DNA of 62,878 nt from NCBI GenBank assembly GCA_013824115.1, contig PNNG01000025.1:1-62878 (forward strand), in the 5' to 3' direction. Of this stretch, positions 55,294 to 62,878 are shown piece after piece. Below the pieces are notes generated by a model. It did not search any database, had not been told where the DNA came from, and was given only the letters and a program-made list of their open reading frames with translations. Position numbers and translations under genes: made by a program. Position 1 is the stretch's first letter, and each line of letters opens with the position of its first letter. The stretch comes from Sphingobacteriaceae bacterium (GTDB lineage Bacteria > Bacteroidota > Bacteroidia > UBA7662).

Positions 55294-56442
55294 TCAACGG
55301 GCAAGTAAGTAATCAATCATGGGAAGATAGTATTCCCAAAAGAAATAATGCCTATCGGTGGGCTCGGTAGGGTCATAAAAGAACTCCCTGAAAAAGCGAA
55401 TGCCCCTGAAATAGCTGCGTTTGAATTGAATGGGATTGTCGGCATAATCGCCTGCGAAATAGTAAAACCGGTAATCGCTGCTATCGTGCGAAAGAATGGC
55501 CGGAAATGTAGCCGATAGTCCGAGTTGATGCAACAGCGAATCGCCTTTGGCAGAAGTGTAGAGCTTATAATCGGCTTCTACCTGCACCGTTTTGGCCTTC
55601 ATGATGTCGAACCAAAAGGGATAGGGCATGGTATCGGGCAGTTCAATGCGCTCTTGAAAGGCTTTGCGGGTGTGAATCACTGGAACAGGAAAGTACAATT
55701 CTTCGTCTTGTTCCAATATTTCGATGCGATCGTTTTGGCTCACCAATACAATTCCAGCCTTTTTAAATGGCCAATGACCATGCTGTTGCACATATCCCCG
55801 TTTCATCCAGTACGGAATTTCCAGGTTTTCAAGGGTATCGAGGTTGTCGACAAATCGCCCAATCCAGCCGCTCCATGTCAAGCCAAAGAGCTCTTCAAAG
55901 TCCTTTCGTTCTTTTTGAGCGGTAGGCGAGCCAATACAATTAAATTCTGTGATGATGGTTTTACCAGCGGCTTTTGCTTGGCGCAGGGTGTAAAGGTCGT
56001 TTTTTGTCAGACCTCCGTAAATCAGCTCTGAGCGTTCGGTGGCCTGGTCTTTTTTATACCATTCGAGCGAATAAATCCCATAAGTATCGGTAAAGTACAA
56101 ATGACTGCTGTTTGCAACAATGCTATCAAGCTGCGCCTCACTGAGCTGACTTAATCCTTTGATGTCAAATTGTTGCAATTTTTTGGGGAAGAAACCATAG
56201 TAGTCTTGCGCCGGATCGAAGCGCTTTCCAGTGAGTGGATGCGCATACTTTTTATGGTTGAGCAACCAAAACAAGGAAGCATGCTCTTCATATTCCCGGT
56301 TAAGCACCGTTTTGTCGACCACGGTAAGGGCCAGTTCTGTTTTGGGGGTGAAAAACCACCAAGCCAACATGAGGAGTGGACTGGTAAATAGTAAAATCAC
56401 CAATATTTGCAGGAAGCGCAAAAAGATAGCGAAATACCTCAT
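55294..56442 (-). CDS. Membrane-anchored protein of unknown function in a polysaccharide operon
   Basis: 382-aa protein. One N-terminal helix (about 8-31) anchors a large presumably periplasmic domain. Residues about 150-215 alternate strands and loops (GKTIITEFNCIGSPTAQKER, then FEELFGLTWSGWIG), faintly like a glutamine-amidotransferase-like fold, but I see no Cys-His catalytic pair. The C-terminus is aromatic (RGIRFFREFFYDP, YFFWEYYLPMIDYLLAR). Its ATG overlaps the glycosyltransferase stop by 4 bp, so it is co-translated with it. A role in polymer modification or export is inference from context. Confidence 0.65.
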   Translation of the reverse strand: MRYFAIFLRFLQILVILLFTSPLLMLAWWFFTPKTELALTVVDKTVLNREYEEHASLFWLLNHKKYAHPLTGKRFDPAQDYYGFFPKKLQQFDIKGLSQLSEAQLDSIVANSSHLYFTDTYGIYSLEWYKKDQATERSELIYGGLTKNDLYTLRQAKAAGKTIITEFNCIGSPTAQKERKDFEELFGLTWSGWIGRFVDNLDTLENLEIPYWMKRGYVQQHGHWPFKKAGIVLVSQNDRIEILEQDEELYFPVPVIHTRKAFQERIELPDTMPYPFWFDIMKAKTVQVEADYKLYTSAKGDSLLHQLGLSATFPAILSHDSSDYRFYYFAGDYADNPIQFKRSYFRGIRFFREFFYDPTEPTDRHYFFWEYYLPMIDYLLAR

Positions 56443-57866
56443 TTGGCAGGTTTGGTGTTAAATCCGGTACGCGTCATTTCACCCCAGCTTTTTTTACCCT
56501 GTACAAAATCGAGGTTTCCCCTGATGCTCCACCACACTACCTTGGGGTGATGTAAGAAAGGTTCGAGCAGGGCCGCTATCAACAGTTTGCGCACATCGCG
56601 CCAGCGGGTGTACTGGAAATACGACATCTCATCGAATAAAATGGCAGCCATACTCATCATCAAAGCAAAGGCGTAAACGCTGCCCATCAGGGCAAAAAAG
56701 TAGGGCCAATTCGGAAGGTCGAGCAACGCCAGCAGTACAAAATACACAATGCCAAATATTTCTACCAAAGGTGCCATCCACTCAAAAAAGAACCAATAGG
56801 GATAACTTAACAAGCCTAAAACCCGGTATTTCGGATTGAAAAACATGCGCTTATGCATCAGCAGTGTTTCAATGGTTCCTCGCATCCAACGGTTGCGCTG
56901 CCTGCCCAAAACCTGGTTGGTGGAGGGTGCTTCGGTCCAACACAACGGATCGGGAATGAAACTTACCACGTATCGCTCTCCACGTTCAATCATATAACGC
57001 CGCATCCGAACAATCAACTCCATGTCTTCGCCTACCGTTTCGTGGTTGTATCCACCACAAGCCACGGCAATTTCTTTGTCAAACAGTCCAAATGCCCCTG
57101 AAATAAGCAATAAGCCGTCGGCCTTGCTCCAGCCCATGCGGCCCATCAAAAAGGCCCTGGTGTATTCCATCACTTGGAAGCGGGCCAACATATTATCGGG
57201 CACCTGAACCGATTTCAAAAAGCCATCTTCAATGACGCACGAATTGGCAATGCGAATAACTCCGCCTACGGCAATGGTACGTTCTTCACTCTGCAAAAAA
57301 GGTTTTATCATTTTCAACAAGGCATCTTGCGACAACACACAATCAACATCAATACAAGCCGCATATTTACCGCTCGATACGTTCAATCCCGTATTTAAGG
57401 CATCGGCTTTGCCACCATTTACTTTGTCGATCACTATCAGTTTGTCGTAAATGGCTTGGGTCGATTTGTAAATGCCGTGGATGGGTTTGTGCGACAATGT
57501 TTTGGGGTAGGCATAGGGCACTTCCTCAAGCTGGTAGTTTTCTATGAGTTTGGCCAGGGTATCGTCTTTGGAGCCGTCGTTTACCACCACAATTTCCAAT
57601 TGAGGGTATTGCAGCGACAATAACGACTTTACATTTTCAACAATGGTAAGCGATTCGTTGTAGGCCGGAGCAATGAGGCTGATGCCGGGGGTAAGCGGGG
57701 AGGATAAAACTTCGCGGTAGTCGGTGTAACTGTTTTCTCGCTTATAACGAATAAGCGCCTGTGCACTTACTATGGCCAACAGCAAATACGAACTGCAAAT
57801 GCTGATGGTGTACACCAGCAATACGATGTCGAAATAATAGGTAAAGGTTTCAAGGGCTTGTTTCAT
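56439..57866 (-). CDS. Processive family 2 glycosyltransferase (PgaC/IcaA-like)
   Basis: 475-aa inner-membrane GT2. One or two N-terminal helices (about 12-38), a cytosolic GT-A domain, then three or four C-terminal helices (about 345-430). The polymerising GT2 motifs are all visible: VVVNDGSKDDT, CIDVDCVLS, GEDMELIVRMRRY and QRNRWMRG (Q-x-x-RW). These are typical of poly-N-acetylglucosamine or hyaluronan-type synthases. Product sugar is not predictable from sequence. It overlaps the HEAT-repeat gene upstream and the unknown gene downstream by 4 bp each. Confidence 0.9.
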   Translation of the reverse strand: MKQALETFTYYFDIVLLVYTISICSSYLLLAIVSAQALIRYKRENSYTDYREVLSSPLTPGISLIAPAYNESLTIVENVKSLLSLQYPQLEIVVVNDGSKDDTLAKLIENYQLEEVPYAYPKTLSHKPIHGIYKSTQAIYDKLIVIDKVNGGKADALNTGLNVSSGKYAACIDVDCVLSQDALLKMIKPFLQSEERTIAVGGVIRIANSCVIEDGFLKSVQVPDNMLARFQVMEYTRAFLMGRMGWSKADGLLLISGAFGLFDKEIAVACGGYNHETVGEDMELIVRMRRYMIERGERYVVSFIPDPLCWTEAPSTNQVLGRQRNRWMRGTIETLLMHKRMFFNPKYRVLGLLSYPYWFFFEWMAPLVEIFGIVYFVLLALLDLPNWPYFFALMGSVYAFALMMSMAAILFDEMSYFQYTRWRDVRKLLIAALLEPFLHHPKVVWWSIRGNLDFVQGKKSWGEMTRTGFNTKPAK

Positions 57867-58984
57867 GCATTTTGCAGCCTCCGGTCTGCTGCGTGCATGA
57901 TGCGTTCTATCACGAGTGATTGTGGCGCAAAACGTTCAATATAAATTTCAGGGAAACCAGCTGGCTGAAGGGCAGCAAGTGCGCGGGCCGCTTGCAACGA
58001 AATGTAATGACTGGGATGTGTAAGCGCCTGTTCAAAAAACGACAGCCGATCGTAACCGGTATACATGAGGTATTGCAAAATGGCATGCTGAACAGCCGTT
58101 TCTTCACCTTCAAATTGGTCGACCAATACCTCCTGCAATTGGTAATCGCCCAAACGGGTGAGTGCCAATATGGCTTCGGTTCTTATTTCAACGTTCGGAT
58201 GGGAGCTCATGGCTTGCAGCGGTAAAATATCTCGCGAACAACCAAAAAATGCCGACATACGTATGGCAAACAATACGATAGAGTGATTCGAAAGGGAGAA
58301 CAACCTCCCGAAACTCTCGATATGGAAGCCATTTCTGCTTTTCAGCGATTCGTGCAAGCGCAGCTGGTCCCAATCGGTAAGGGGATAGGTGATTTGCTCA
58401 AAAACCGATAATCGATCTCCCTCAGCCTCCAATTCGAGTAATGCCAATTGGGCGTGTGAACGTACCAAAGCAACCCGGTGATTCAGCAGTTCGCGTATGG
58501 CCGGAATGCCTTCCTGGATGTGCATTTCGCGCAATTCGCTGATGCCCGAGGCTTGAATCGACCAATTCACGGCCTTTAATTTCCCTAAACTGTAGCTGTG
58601 CAATTGCAATGTGCGATACAACTGCTTCACCTTGTCCGATAAATTGCCGCTCAATCCCTTACCCAACCTCACCATGATGTCGGCCAATAATTGCTGCTGA
58701 AAGCGGGTTTTGAGTTTTAATTTGATTTCCTCAATATGTTGCTCATCCGAATGATCACTCATCCCATAAAGCAATCCCAACAACCTTTCTTCGTAATATT
58801 GATTTAAATCTTGGGTGAAACGGGCATCGGCATCTTTGGCAAACCTGCTTAACAAGGTCATCAGTAAAAAAATCAAGGCCAAGAACAAAAAGCTAAATAT
58901 CAGCCAAAAAATAAATACCATGCCCATGCCATAGCGCACTTCCAGCTCATTCACCAAGGCTGCAATATTGTCAACAGGATTCAT
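57863..58984 (-). CDS. Membrane-anchored HEAT-repeat protein in a polysaccharide operon
   Basis: 373-aa protein. One N-terminal helix (about 18-43) is followed by alpha-helical repeats typical of HEAT/PBS-type repeats, clearest at ALVRSHAQLALLELEAEGDR, PNVEIRTEAILALTRLGD and SHYISLQAARALAALQPAG. These are protein-interaction scaffolds and carry no catalytic motif. It is the third gene of the five-gene operon. It starts 1 bp from the YaiO gene stop and overlaps the glycosyltransferase start by 4 bp, so a structural role in the synthase complex is likely (inference). Confidence 0.8.
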   Translation of the reverse strand: MNPVDNIAALVNELEVRYGMGMVFIFWLIFSFLFLALIFLLMTLLSRFAKDADARFTQDLNQYYEERLLGLLYGMSDHSDEQHIEEIKLKLKTRFQQQLLADIMVRLGKGLSGNLSDKVKQLYRTLQLHSYSLGKLKAVNWSIQASGISELREMHIQEGIPAIRELLNHRVALVRSHAQLALLELEAEGDRLSVFEQITYPLTDWDQLRLHESLKSRNGFHIESFGRLFSLSNHSIVLFAIRMSAFFGCSRDILPLQAMSSHPNVEIRTEAILALTRLGDYQLQEVLVDQFEGEETAVQHAILQYLMYTGYDRLSFFEQALTHPSHYISLQAARALAALQPAGFPEIYIERFAPQSLVIERIMHAADRRLQNA

Positions 58985-60226
58985 TTAGAACTGGAATAAG
59001 AGGGTAGAGCCTGTTGTGTAGCGGGTCCGGAAGTTGCCGGGAATAAATTCTTCGTTTTTATACTCCAAAAAGGGCTTGATGAGCCAGGGACCTTTGAATT
59101 GCCATTGTACATCGAGCCGGAATAAATTGGCCGACAGTAAGAAAAGCTGATTGGAGGGGGCTGCATCGGGACTATTCAATCTGAAATCCATATCGGGCGA
59201 ATTGCCAATGCCGTAGGTAAAATTAATCCACCGGTTGCTGCCTTTGAAGTAACGGCGTACTTGAAATGTATTGGTGAGGTAAACGTTTCCGGCGGTTGGA
59301 ATGATGAATGGACGTACGCTGAACCAATACTGGCCATGGTATTTGCTGGCGCTGAAGGTAAAACTATGAACCCGACTGTCGGCAAAGCGAATGTAGCGCC
59401 AACCTCCCGACAGTTCTATGTTCCGCTCCATAGCCCTGAATACCTCAGCACCCGTACGGAAATTGGGAAAAAGCGGTCCCACACCCAATCCTACACCTGT
59501 ATACAAATAGGTATGCTTGTTGAGGCGAGGGTACCATTCTACTTCGCCTTGTAAGGAGGGCAAGTTGAATCGGTCTATCCACGTTCCTCTGATCAAAAGC
59601 GGACCACTGCCCACGCGCTTGCCGTATTCTACCGAAAACCACTGCCAATTGGCAATGGGGGCATCAAAAGTGCTGAACTGATAATCGAATTGGATGTGCT
59701 CGCTGCGTGTTTGTTGTAAATTTTCTTGATGAAGAGCCCTTAAATTGGGGTAATTGACTTGTGCGTTTAAGAGCTGCTGTGTTAGTTGCCGGCTGATTTC
59801 ATAATTACCTAGCAAATGATGCGCTTGGGCTTGGTACCAACGAATCAACAAGGTATCAGTTACGAAGTCGGGACCAGGTTCTAGTATTTGCAGTAAACCA
59901 TTGTAATCCTTGCCCCAAAGCCTACCATCGGCCCGTACAAAAAAAAGTGCTTGCCATTGAGGATGTACTTTTTGCAAGGAATCGAGATAGTGAATGCCAA
60001 GGCTGTATTGGCCTTCCCATAAAAAGGTAGTGCCATATAATAGGGCGGCATCGTGGTATTCGGGTGCCCATTGAAGCACCTGAAGCAGATTTTGCCTGCT
60101 GGTTTCAAATTGCTTCCCTATGGCTTGTTCTCGGGCTTGTAAAAAGAGGCTGTCGGCGTTTTGGGCGGTCGCCGTTTTTAGTAACGTCACAAATAAAAAC
60201 CAAAACAAGCACGTACACTTTTTCAT
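58985..60226 (-). CDS. YaiO-family outer-membrane barrel with TPR-like N-terminus
   Basis: 413-aa exported protein. Signal peptide about 1-21. Residues about 25-170 are helical TPR-like repeats (LFLQAREQAIGKQFETSRQN, ALLYGTTFLWEGQYSLGIHY). Residues about 180-413 are a YaiO-type beta-barrel ending in STLLFQF, with the terminal Phe of outer-membrane proteins. A TPR plus barrel layout resembles the PgaA/HmsH export porin. Its ATG overlaps the response-regulator stop and it precedes the HEAT gene, so it is part of a five-gene transcription unit. Confidence 0.87.
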   Translation of the reverse strand: MKKCTCLFWFLFVTLLKTATAQNADSLFLQAREQAIGKQFETSRQNLLQVLQWAPEYHDAALLYGTTFLWEGQYSLGIHYLDSLQKVHPQWQALFFVRADGRLWGKDYNGLLQILEPGPDFVTDTLLIRWYQAQAHHLLGNYEISRQLTQQLLNAQVNYPNLRALHQENLQQTRSEHIQFDYQFSTFDAPIANWQWFSVEYGKRVGSGPLLIRGTWIDRFNLPSLQGEVEWYPRLNKHTYLYTGVGLGVGPLFPNFRTGAEVFRAMERNIELSGGWRYIRFADSRVHSFTFSASKYHGQYWFSVRPFIIPTAGNVYLTNTFQVRRYFKGSNRWINFTYGIGNSPDMDFRLNSPDAAPSNQLFLLSANLFRLDVQWQFKGPWLIKPFLEYKNEEFIPGNFRTRYTTGSTLLFQF

Positions 60227-60591
60227 CGTCGCAGCAGATTTTTTTTCACCCTGATGCTCAATTCTTCGGCACTGAAAGGCTTGGTGATAAAATCATCGGC
60301 ACCCAGGCCAAATGCCTCTACCACCGTTTTTTCTAGCCCAACGGCCGACAACACTATGATGGGTACCTTCAATTGGAGGTCATTGCGGGTATAGGCAATC
60401 AGTTCTAATCCCGATATGTAGGGCATCATGATGTCGGTTATGATTACATCAGGATGCCAATTTTTGATAGCTTCAATTCCGGCCTTTCCATCTTCCGCAA
60501 TAAGCACATCGAACCCATCTTTTTTCAATCGGAATTCAATCACTTTGAGCATCATGCGCTCATCTTCCACTACTAAAATCCGTTCCGCCAT
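60223..60591 (-). CDS. Single-domain response regulator (CheY-like)
   Basis: 122-aa receiver-only protein. RILVVEDERMMLKVIEFRL at the N-terminus, phospho-acceptor Asp near residue 53 (VIITDIMMPYISG), and the switch Thr/Ser and Lys regions (IIVLSAVG; DFITKPFSAEEL). There is no output domain, so it acts by protein binding, possibly on the glycosyltransferase or HEAT protein encoded in the same operon. First gene of the operon; no cognate kinase is adjacent. The multi-PAS protein at 24007-28512 lacks an ATPase domain and is not an obvious partner. Confidence 0.92.
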   Translation of the reverse strand: MAERILVVEDERMMLKVIEFRLKKDGFDVLIAEDGKAGIEAIKNWHPDVIITDIMMPYISGLELIAYTRNDLQLKVPIIVLSAVGLEKTVVEAFGLGADDFITKPFSAEELSIRVKKNLLRR

Positions 60592-60904
60592 TGGGACGAA
60601 AATAAAACAATAATGCGGTGCATAAAAATGTATTTGGACTAAGTGGTCCTTTTTTTAGATGCACGGTACATTTTTGAACAAATAAATTCCAAAATTCAAG
60701 GATGTTGTCCCGGTGTATTACCCTCCGGTATGCATAGGCGCTTTTGTGTATGTGAGAAATGCTTCCTTAAAAAGGCTGTTTCAGCTTTCCAGAGACCCAA
60801 AAGGGGCATTACGCACAAGCTGCTTTAACTTAGCTATAGCTATTTAGCGATGCTTTTTTTGGTTGCTCCAAAATATACTCCTAAACTGGCTGAAAATTAA
60901 GTGT
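60592..60904. other. Divergent intergenic region upstream of acs and the polysaccharide operon
   Basis: 313 bp with no plausible gene. It holds the promoters of both directions but no clean TTG-N19-TAnnTTTG element that I can find. A 12-bp perfect palindrome TAGCTATAGCTA (60831-60842) lies 62 nt before the acs start. Confidence 0.5.
60831..60842. promoter_or_regulatory. Perfect palindrome upstream of acs
   Basis: TAGCTATAGCTA reads identically on both strands and is placed between the divergent response-regulator operon and acs. It is a candidate operator; it does not match a known consensus that I recognise. Confidence 0.3.
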
Positions 60905-62800
60905 ATGATCAAACCCATAGCCAACTATGAAGCCTATTTAGAGGCTTACCAAAAGAGTGTAGACCAACCAGAGGCTTTTTGGGCCGATGTGGCAAGCCAT
61001 TTCCAATGGCGCAAGCCTTGGGACAAGGTGCTCGATTGGAATTTCGATGAACCCAAAATCAGTTGGTTCGAAGGAGCGCAATTGAATATTACTGAAAACT
61101 GTCTCGACCGGCATTTGGCCGAACATGGCAATAAACTGGCGCTCATTTGGGAGCCCAACGATCCGAAAGAACGATTTGTACGATACACTTACCGCGAATT
61201 GCATGAGCATGTAAGTCGTTTTGGCAATGTGCTGCGCAAAAACGGCATTGAAAAAGGCGATAGGGTTTGCATTTATATGCCTATGATTCCTGAACTGATG
61301 GTAGCCGTACTGGCCTGTGCCCGCATAGGTGCTGTACACTCGGTGGTTTTCGCAGGTTTTGCAGCCCACAGCGTGGCCGACCGCATCAACGATTCGGGTT
61401 GCAAAATGGTAATTACAGCCGATGCGCTTAACCGCGGGGCCAAGCAAATTCCCTGCAAAGCTGTGGTGGATGAAGCTTTGGCTGAATGCCAAACGGTAGA
61501 AAAAGTGATTGTTTTTGAGCGCGTTGGCTGGCCTGTACACATGGAGCCGGGTCGCGATTTTTGGTGGCACGATGAACTAAAAGGTGTTTCGGCCCACTGT
61601 GAACCCGCCGTGATGGAAGCCGAAGACATGCTCTTTATTCTCTATACCTCGGGTTCTACTGGCAAGCCCAAGGGCGTAGTACATACTTGTGGCGGATATA
61701 TGGTGTATACAGCCTATACTTTTGCCAATGTATTTCAGGTAAAACCCAATGATGTGTATTGGTGTACGGCCGATGTGGGCTGGATTACCGGTCACAGCTA
61801 CCTGGTGTACGGACCACTGCTAAACGGCGCCACTACCCTCATGTTCGAAGGGGTGCCAACCTATCCTGATCCGGGCCGCTTTTGGCAGGTGTGCGACAAA
61901 CATGCCGTAACCATCTTTTATACGGCTCCCACAGCCATCCGCTCGCTGATGGCAGCAGGTGAGGACCATGTACTTTCTTACAGCCTCGATAAATTGCGCG
62001 TATTAGGCTCGGTAGGCGAACCCATCAACGAAGAAGCCTGGCACTGGTACCACATCCACGTGGGCAAAGAGCGCTGTCCGCTTACCGACACCTGGTGGCA
62101 AACCGAAACAGGCGGCATCATGATTGCGGCTTTGGCAGGCGTATCGCCGTTGAAGCCCGGACATGCTGGTTATCCGCTCCCCGGCGTTCAGCCCGTTTTG
62201 CTCGATCAAGAAGGTAAGGAGATTGAAGGGAATGACCGCGAGGGATACCTGGCCATCAAATTCCCTTGGCCTTCGATGATCCGCACCACTTATGGAGATC
62301 ATGAACGCTGCCGACTTAACTATTTCGACACCTACAAAGGCTACTATTTTACCGGTGATGGTGCCCGTCGCGATGAACAGGGCATGTACCGCATTATTGG
62401 CCGGGTCGACGATGTGATCAACGTTTCGGGCCACCGTTTTGGCACTGCCGAAATTGAGAATGCCATCAACCAAAACGAGCATGTGGCCGAATCGGCGGTG
62501 GTAGGTTATCCCCACGACATCAAAGGACAAGGCATTTACGCCTTCGTGGTGTGCCGTGAAAAGGAGTTTGACCCCGTTAATCTCAAAGGCGAAATCACCG
62601 AAACGGTGGTCGCGCAAATTGGTAAAATTGCCAAGCCCGACAAAATCCAAATTGTAAGTGGTTTGCCTAAAACGCGTTCGGGCAAAATCATGCGCCGCAT
62701 TTTACGCAAAGTGGCTGAAGGCGATATCAGCAATTTAGGCGATACCAGCACCCTGCTCGATCCTTTGGTGGTAGACGAAATTGTAGAAGGAAAGCTCTAA
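60905..62800 (+). CDS. acs: Acetyl-CoA synthetase
   Basis: 631-aa AMP-forming acetate-CoA ligase. The adenylate motif is LYTSGSTGKPKGVVHT. VYWCTADVGWITGHSYL and TDTWWQTETGG are family-typical. The acetylatable, catalytic Lys is in PKTRSGKIMRRILRK near the C-terminus. The start at 60905 (MIKPIANYEAYLEAY) is chosen because family similarity begins there; the frame is open 42 nt further upstream. It activates acetate for biosynthesis and energy use. The window ends 78 bp after its stop with no further gene. Confidence 0.97.
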   Translation: MIKPIANYEAYLEAYQKSVDQPEAFWADVASHFQWRKPWDKVLDWNFDEPKISWFEGAQLNITENCLDRHLAEHGNKLALIWEPNDPKERFVRYTYRELHEHVSRFGNVLRKNGIEKGDRVCIYMPMIPELMVAVLACARIGAVHSVVFAGFAAHSVADRINDSGCKMVITADALNRGAKQIPCKAVVDEALAECQTVEKVIVFERVGWPVHMEPGRDFWWHDELKGVSAHCEPAVMEAEDMLFILYTSGSTGKPKGVVHTCGGYMVYTAYTFANVFQVKPNDVYWCTADVGWITGHSYLVYGPLLNGATTLMFEGVPTYPDPGRFWQVCDKHAVTIFYTAPTAIRSLMAAGEDHVLSYSLDKLRVLGSVGEPINEEAWHWYHIHVGKERCPLTDTWWQTETGGIMIAALAGVSPLKPGHAGYPLPGVQPVLLDQEGKEIEGNDREGYLAIKFPWPSMIRTTYGDHERCRLNYFDTYKGYYFTGDGARRDEQGMYRIIGRVDDVINVSGHRFGTAEIENAINQNEHVAESAVVGYPHDIKGQGIYAFVVCREKEFDPVNLKGEITETVVAQIGKIAKPDKIQIVSGLPKTRSGKIMRRILRKVAEGDISNLGDTSTLLDPLVVDEIVEGKL

Positions 62801-62878
62801 ACCAGCCCATAAAGATTTATTCGTTAGCAGGCGCCATGGTAAACAATGGTAGCCCGTTAGGGCAATGTCATTAAGTTA

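Noticed and set aside
60643..60670. GGAC-n6-GTCC followed by a T run as a plus-strand terminator
   Set aside because: Only a 4-bp stem, and no plus-strand gene ends nearby.
1..62878. tRNA, rRNA, CRISPR, insertion sequence or prophage genes
   Set aside because: None seen by eye in the intergenic regions or among the translated genes; a tRNA scan was not possible here.

Overview
The window comes from a bacterium of the phylum Bacteroidota. The evidence is an acidic C-terminal tail on ribosomal protein S16, a DUF4369-thioredoxin lipoprotein, a UbiA-type prenyltransferase of the kind annotated in this phylum as a geranylgeranylglycerol-phosphate synthase, many-domain PAS sensors, and repeated TAnnTTTG (-7) promoter elements in place of -35/-10 boxes. 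I cannot place it below phylum. Gene density is high, most of the content is chromosomal housekeeping, and I see no rRNA, tRNA, CRISPR array, insertion sequence or phage gene.

Layout. 20-3237 (minus): riboflavin gene ribD, a DMT permease, a YigZ/IMPACT protein and an FKBP lipoprotein. 3304-6553: prmC, fabD, a PTPS/QueD-type gene and the LPS heptose epimerase hldD. 6553-13679: an NtrY-like kinase coupled to a large predicted outer-membrane barrel of unknown function. 13680-17024 (minus): csaA, an aldehyde dehydrogenase, prfB with its programmed +1 frameshift, and yraN. 17067-23848: the overlapping pgi-manA-lipB unit, an AsmA-like protein and a yeast-type cytosine deaminase relative. 24007-28512: a protein with about eleven PAS domains that ends just after an H-box. 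28626-30823 (minus): rplS, trmD, rimM, rpsP. 30889-32803: a saccharopine-dehydrogenase-like gene divergent from cdd.

32804-34259 looks like a small accessory patch. It is visibly more AT-rich and holds a two-repeat exported orphan, an unpaired DUF433 gene and a decayed HicB-like antitoxin. 34260-37565 (minus) carries maf, ubiA, kdsC and lysC, followed by a structured 357-bp intergenic region. 37923-40457 (minus) holds an SSAT-like acetyltransferase, a CoA-transferase B subunit without its A partner, a MerR regulator and an M23 peptidase. 40566-49404 (plus) holds alaS, gatB, a TlpA-like lipoprotein, a PhoB/PhoR-type pair, an RluA-type synthase and a YejK-like protein. 49408-55212 holds a LolC/E-type permease, a NamZ-type muramidase, fmt, a class IV aminotransferase, fbp and a YkuK-like gene.

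55294-60591 (minus) is a tightly coupled five-gene operon: response regulator, YaiO barrel, HEAT protein, family 2 glycosyltransferase, and an unknown membrane-anchored protein. I read it as a regulated polysaccharide synthesis and export locus, and it is the best candidate here for an under-described system. The window closes with acs (60905-62800).

Other points of interest are a recurring extended promoter motif TAnnTTTGCrGC that sits only 4-7 nt before several start codons (implying leaderless or near-leaderless mRNAs), a possible -1 slippery start at cdd, and two divergent genes whose non-ATG start codons overlap.
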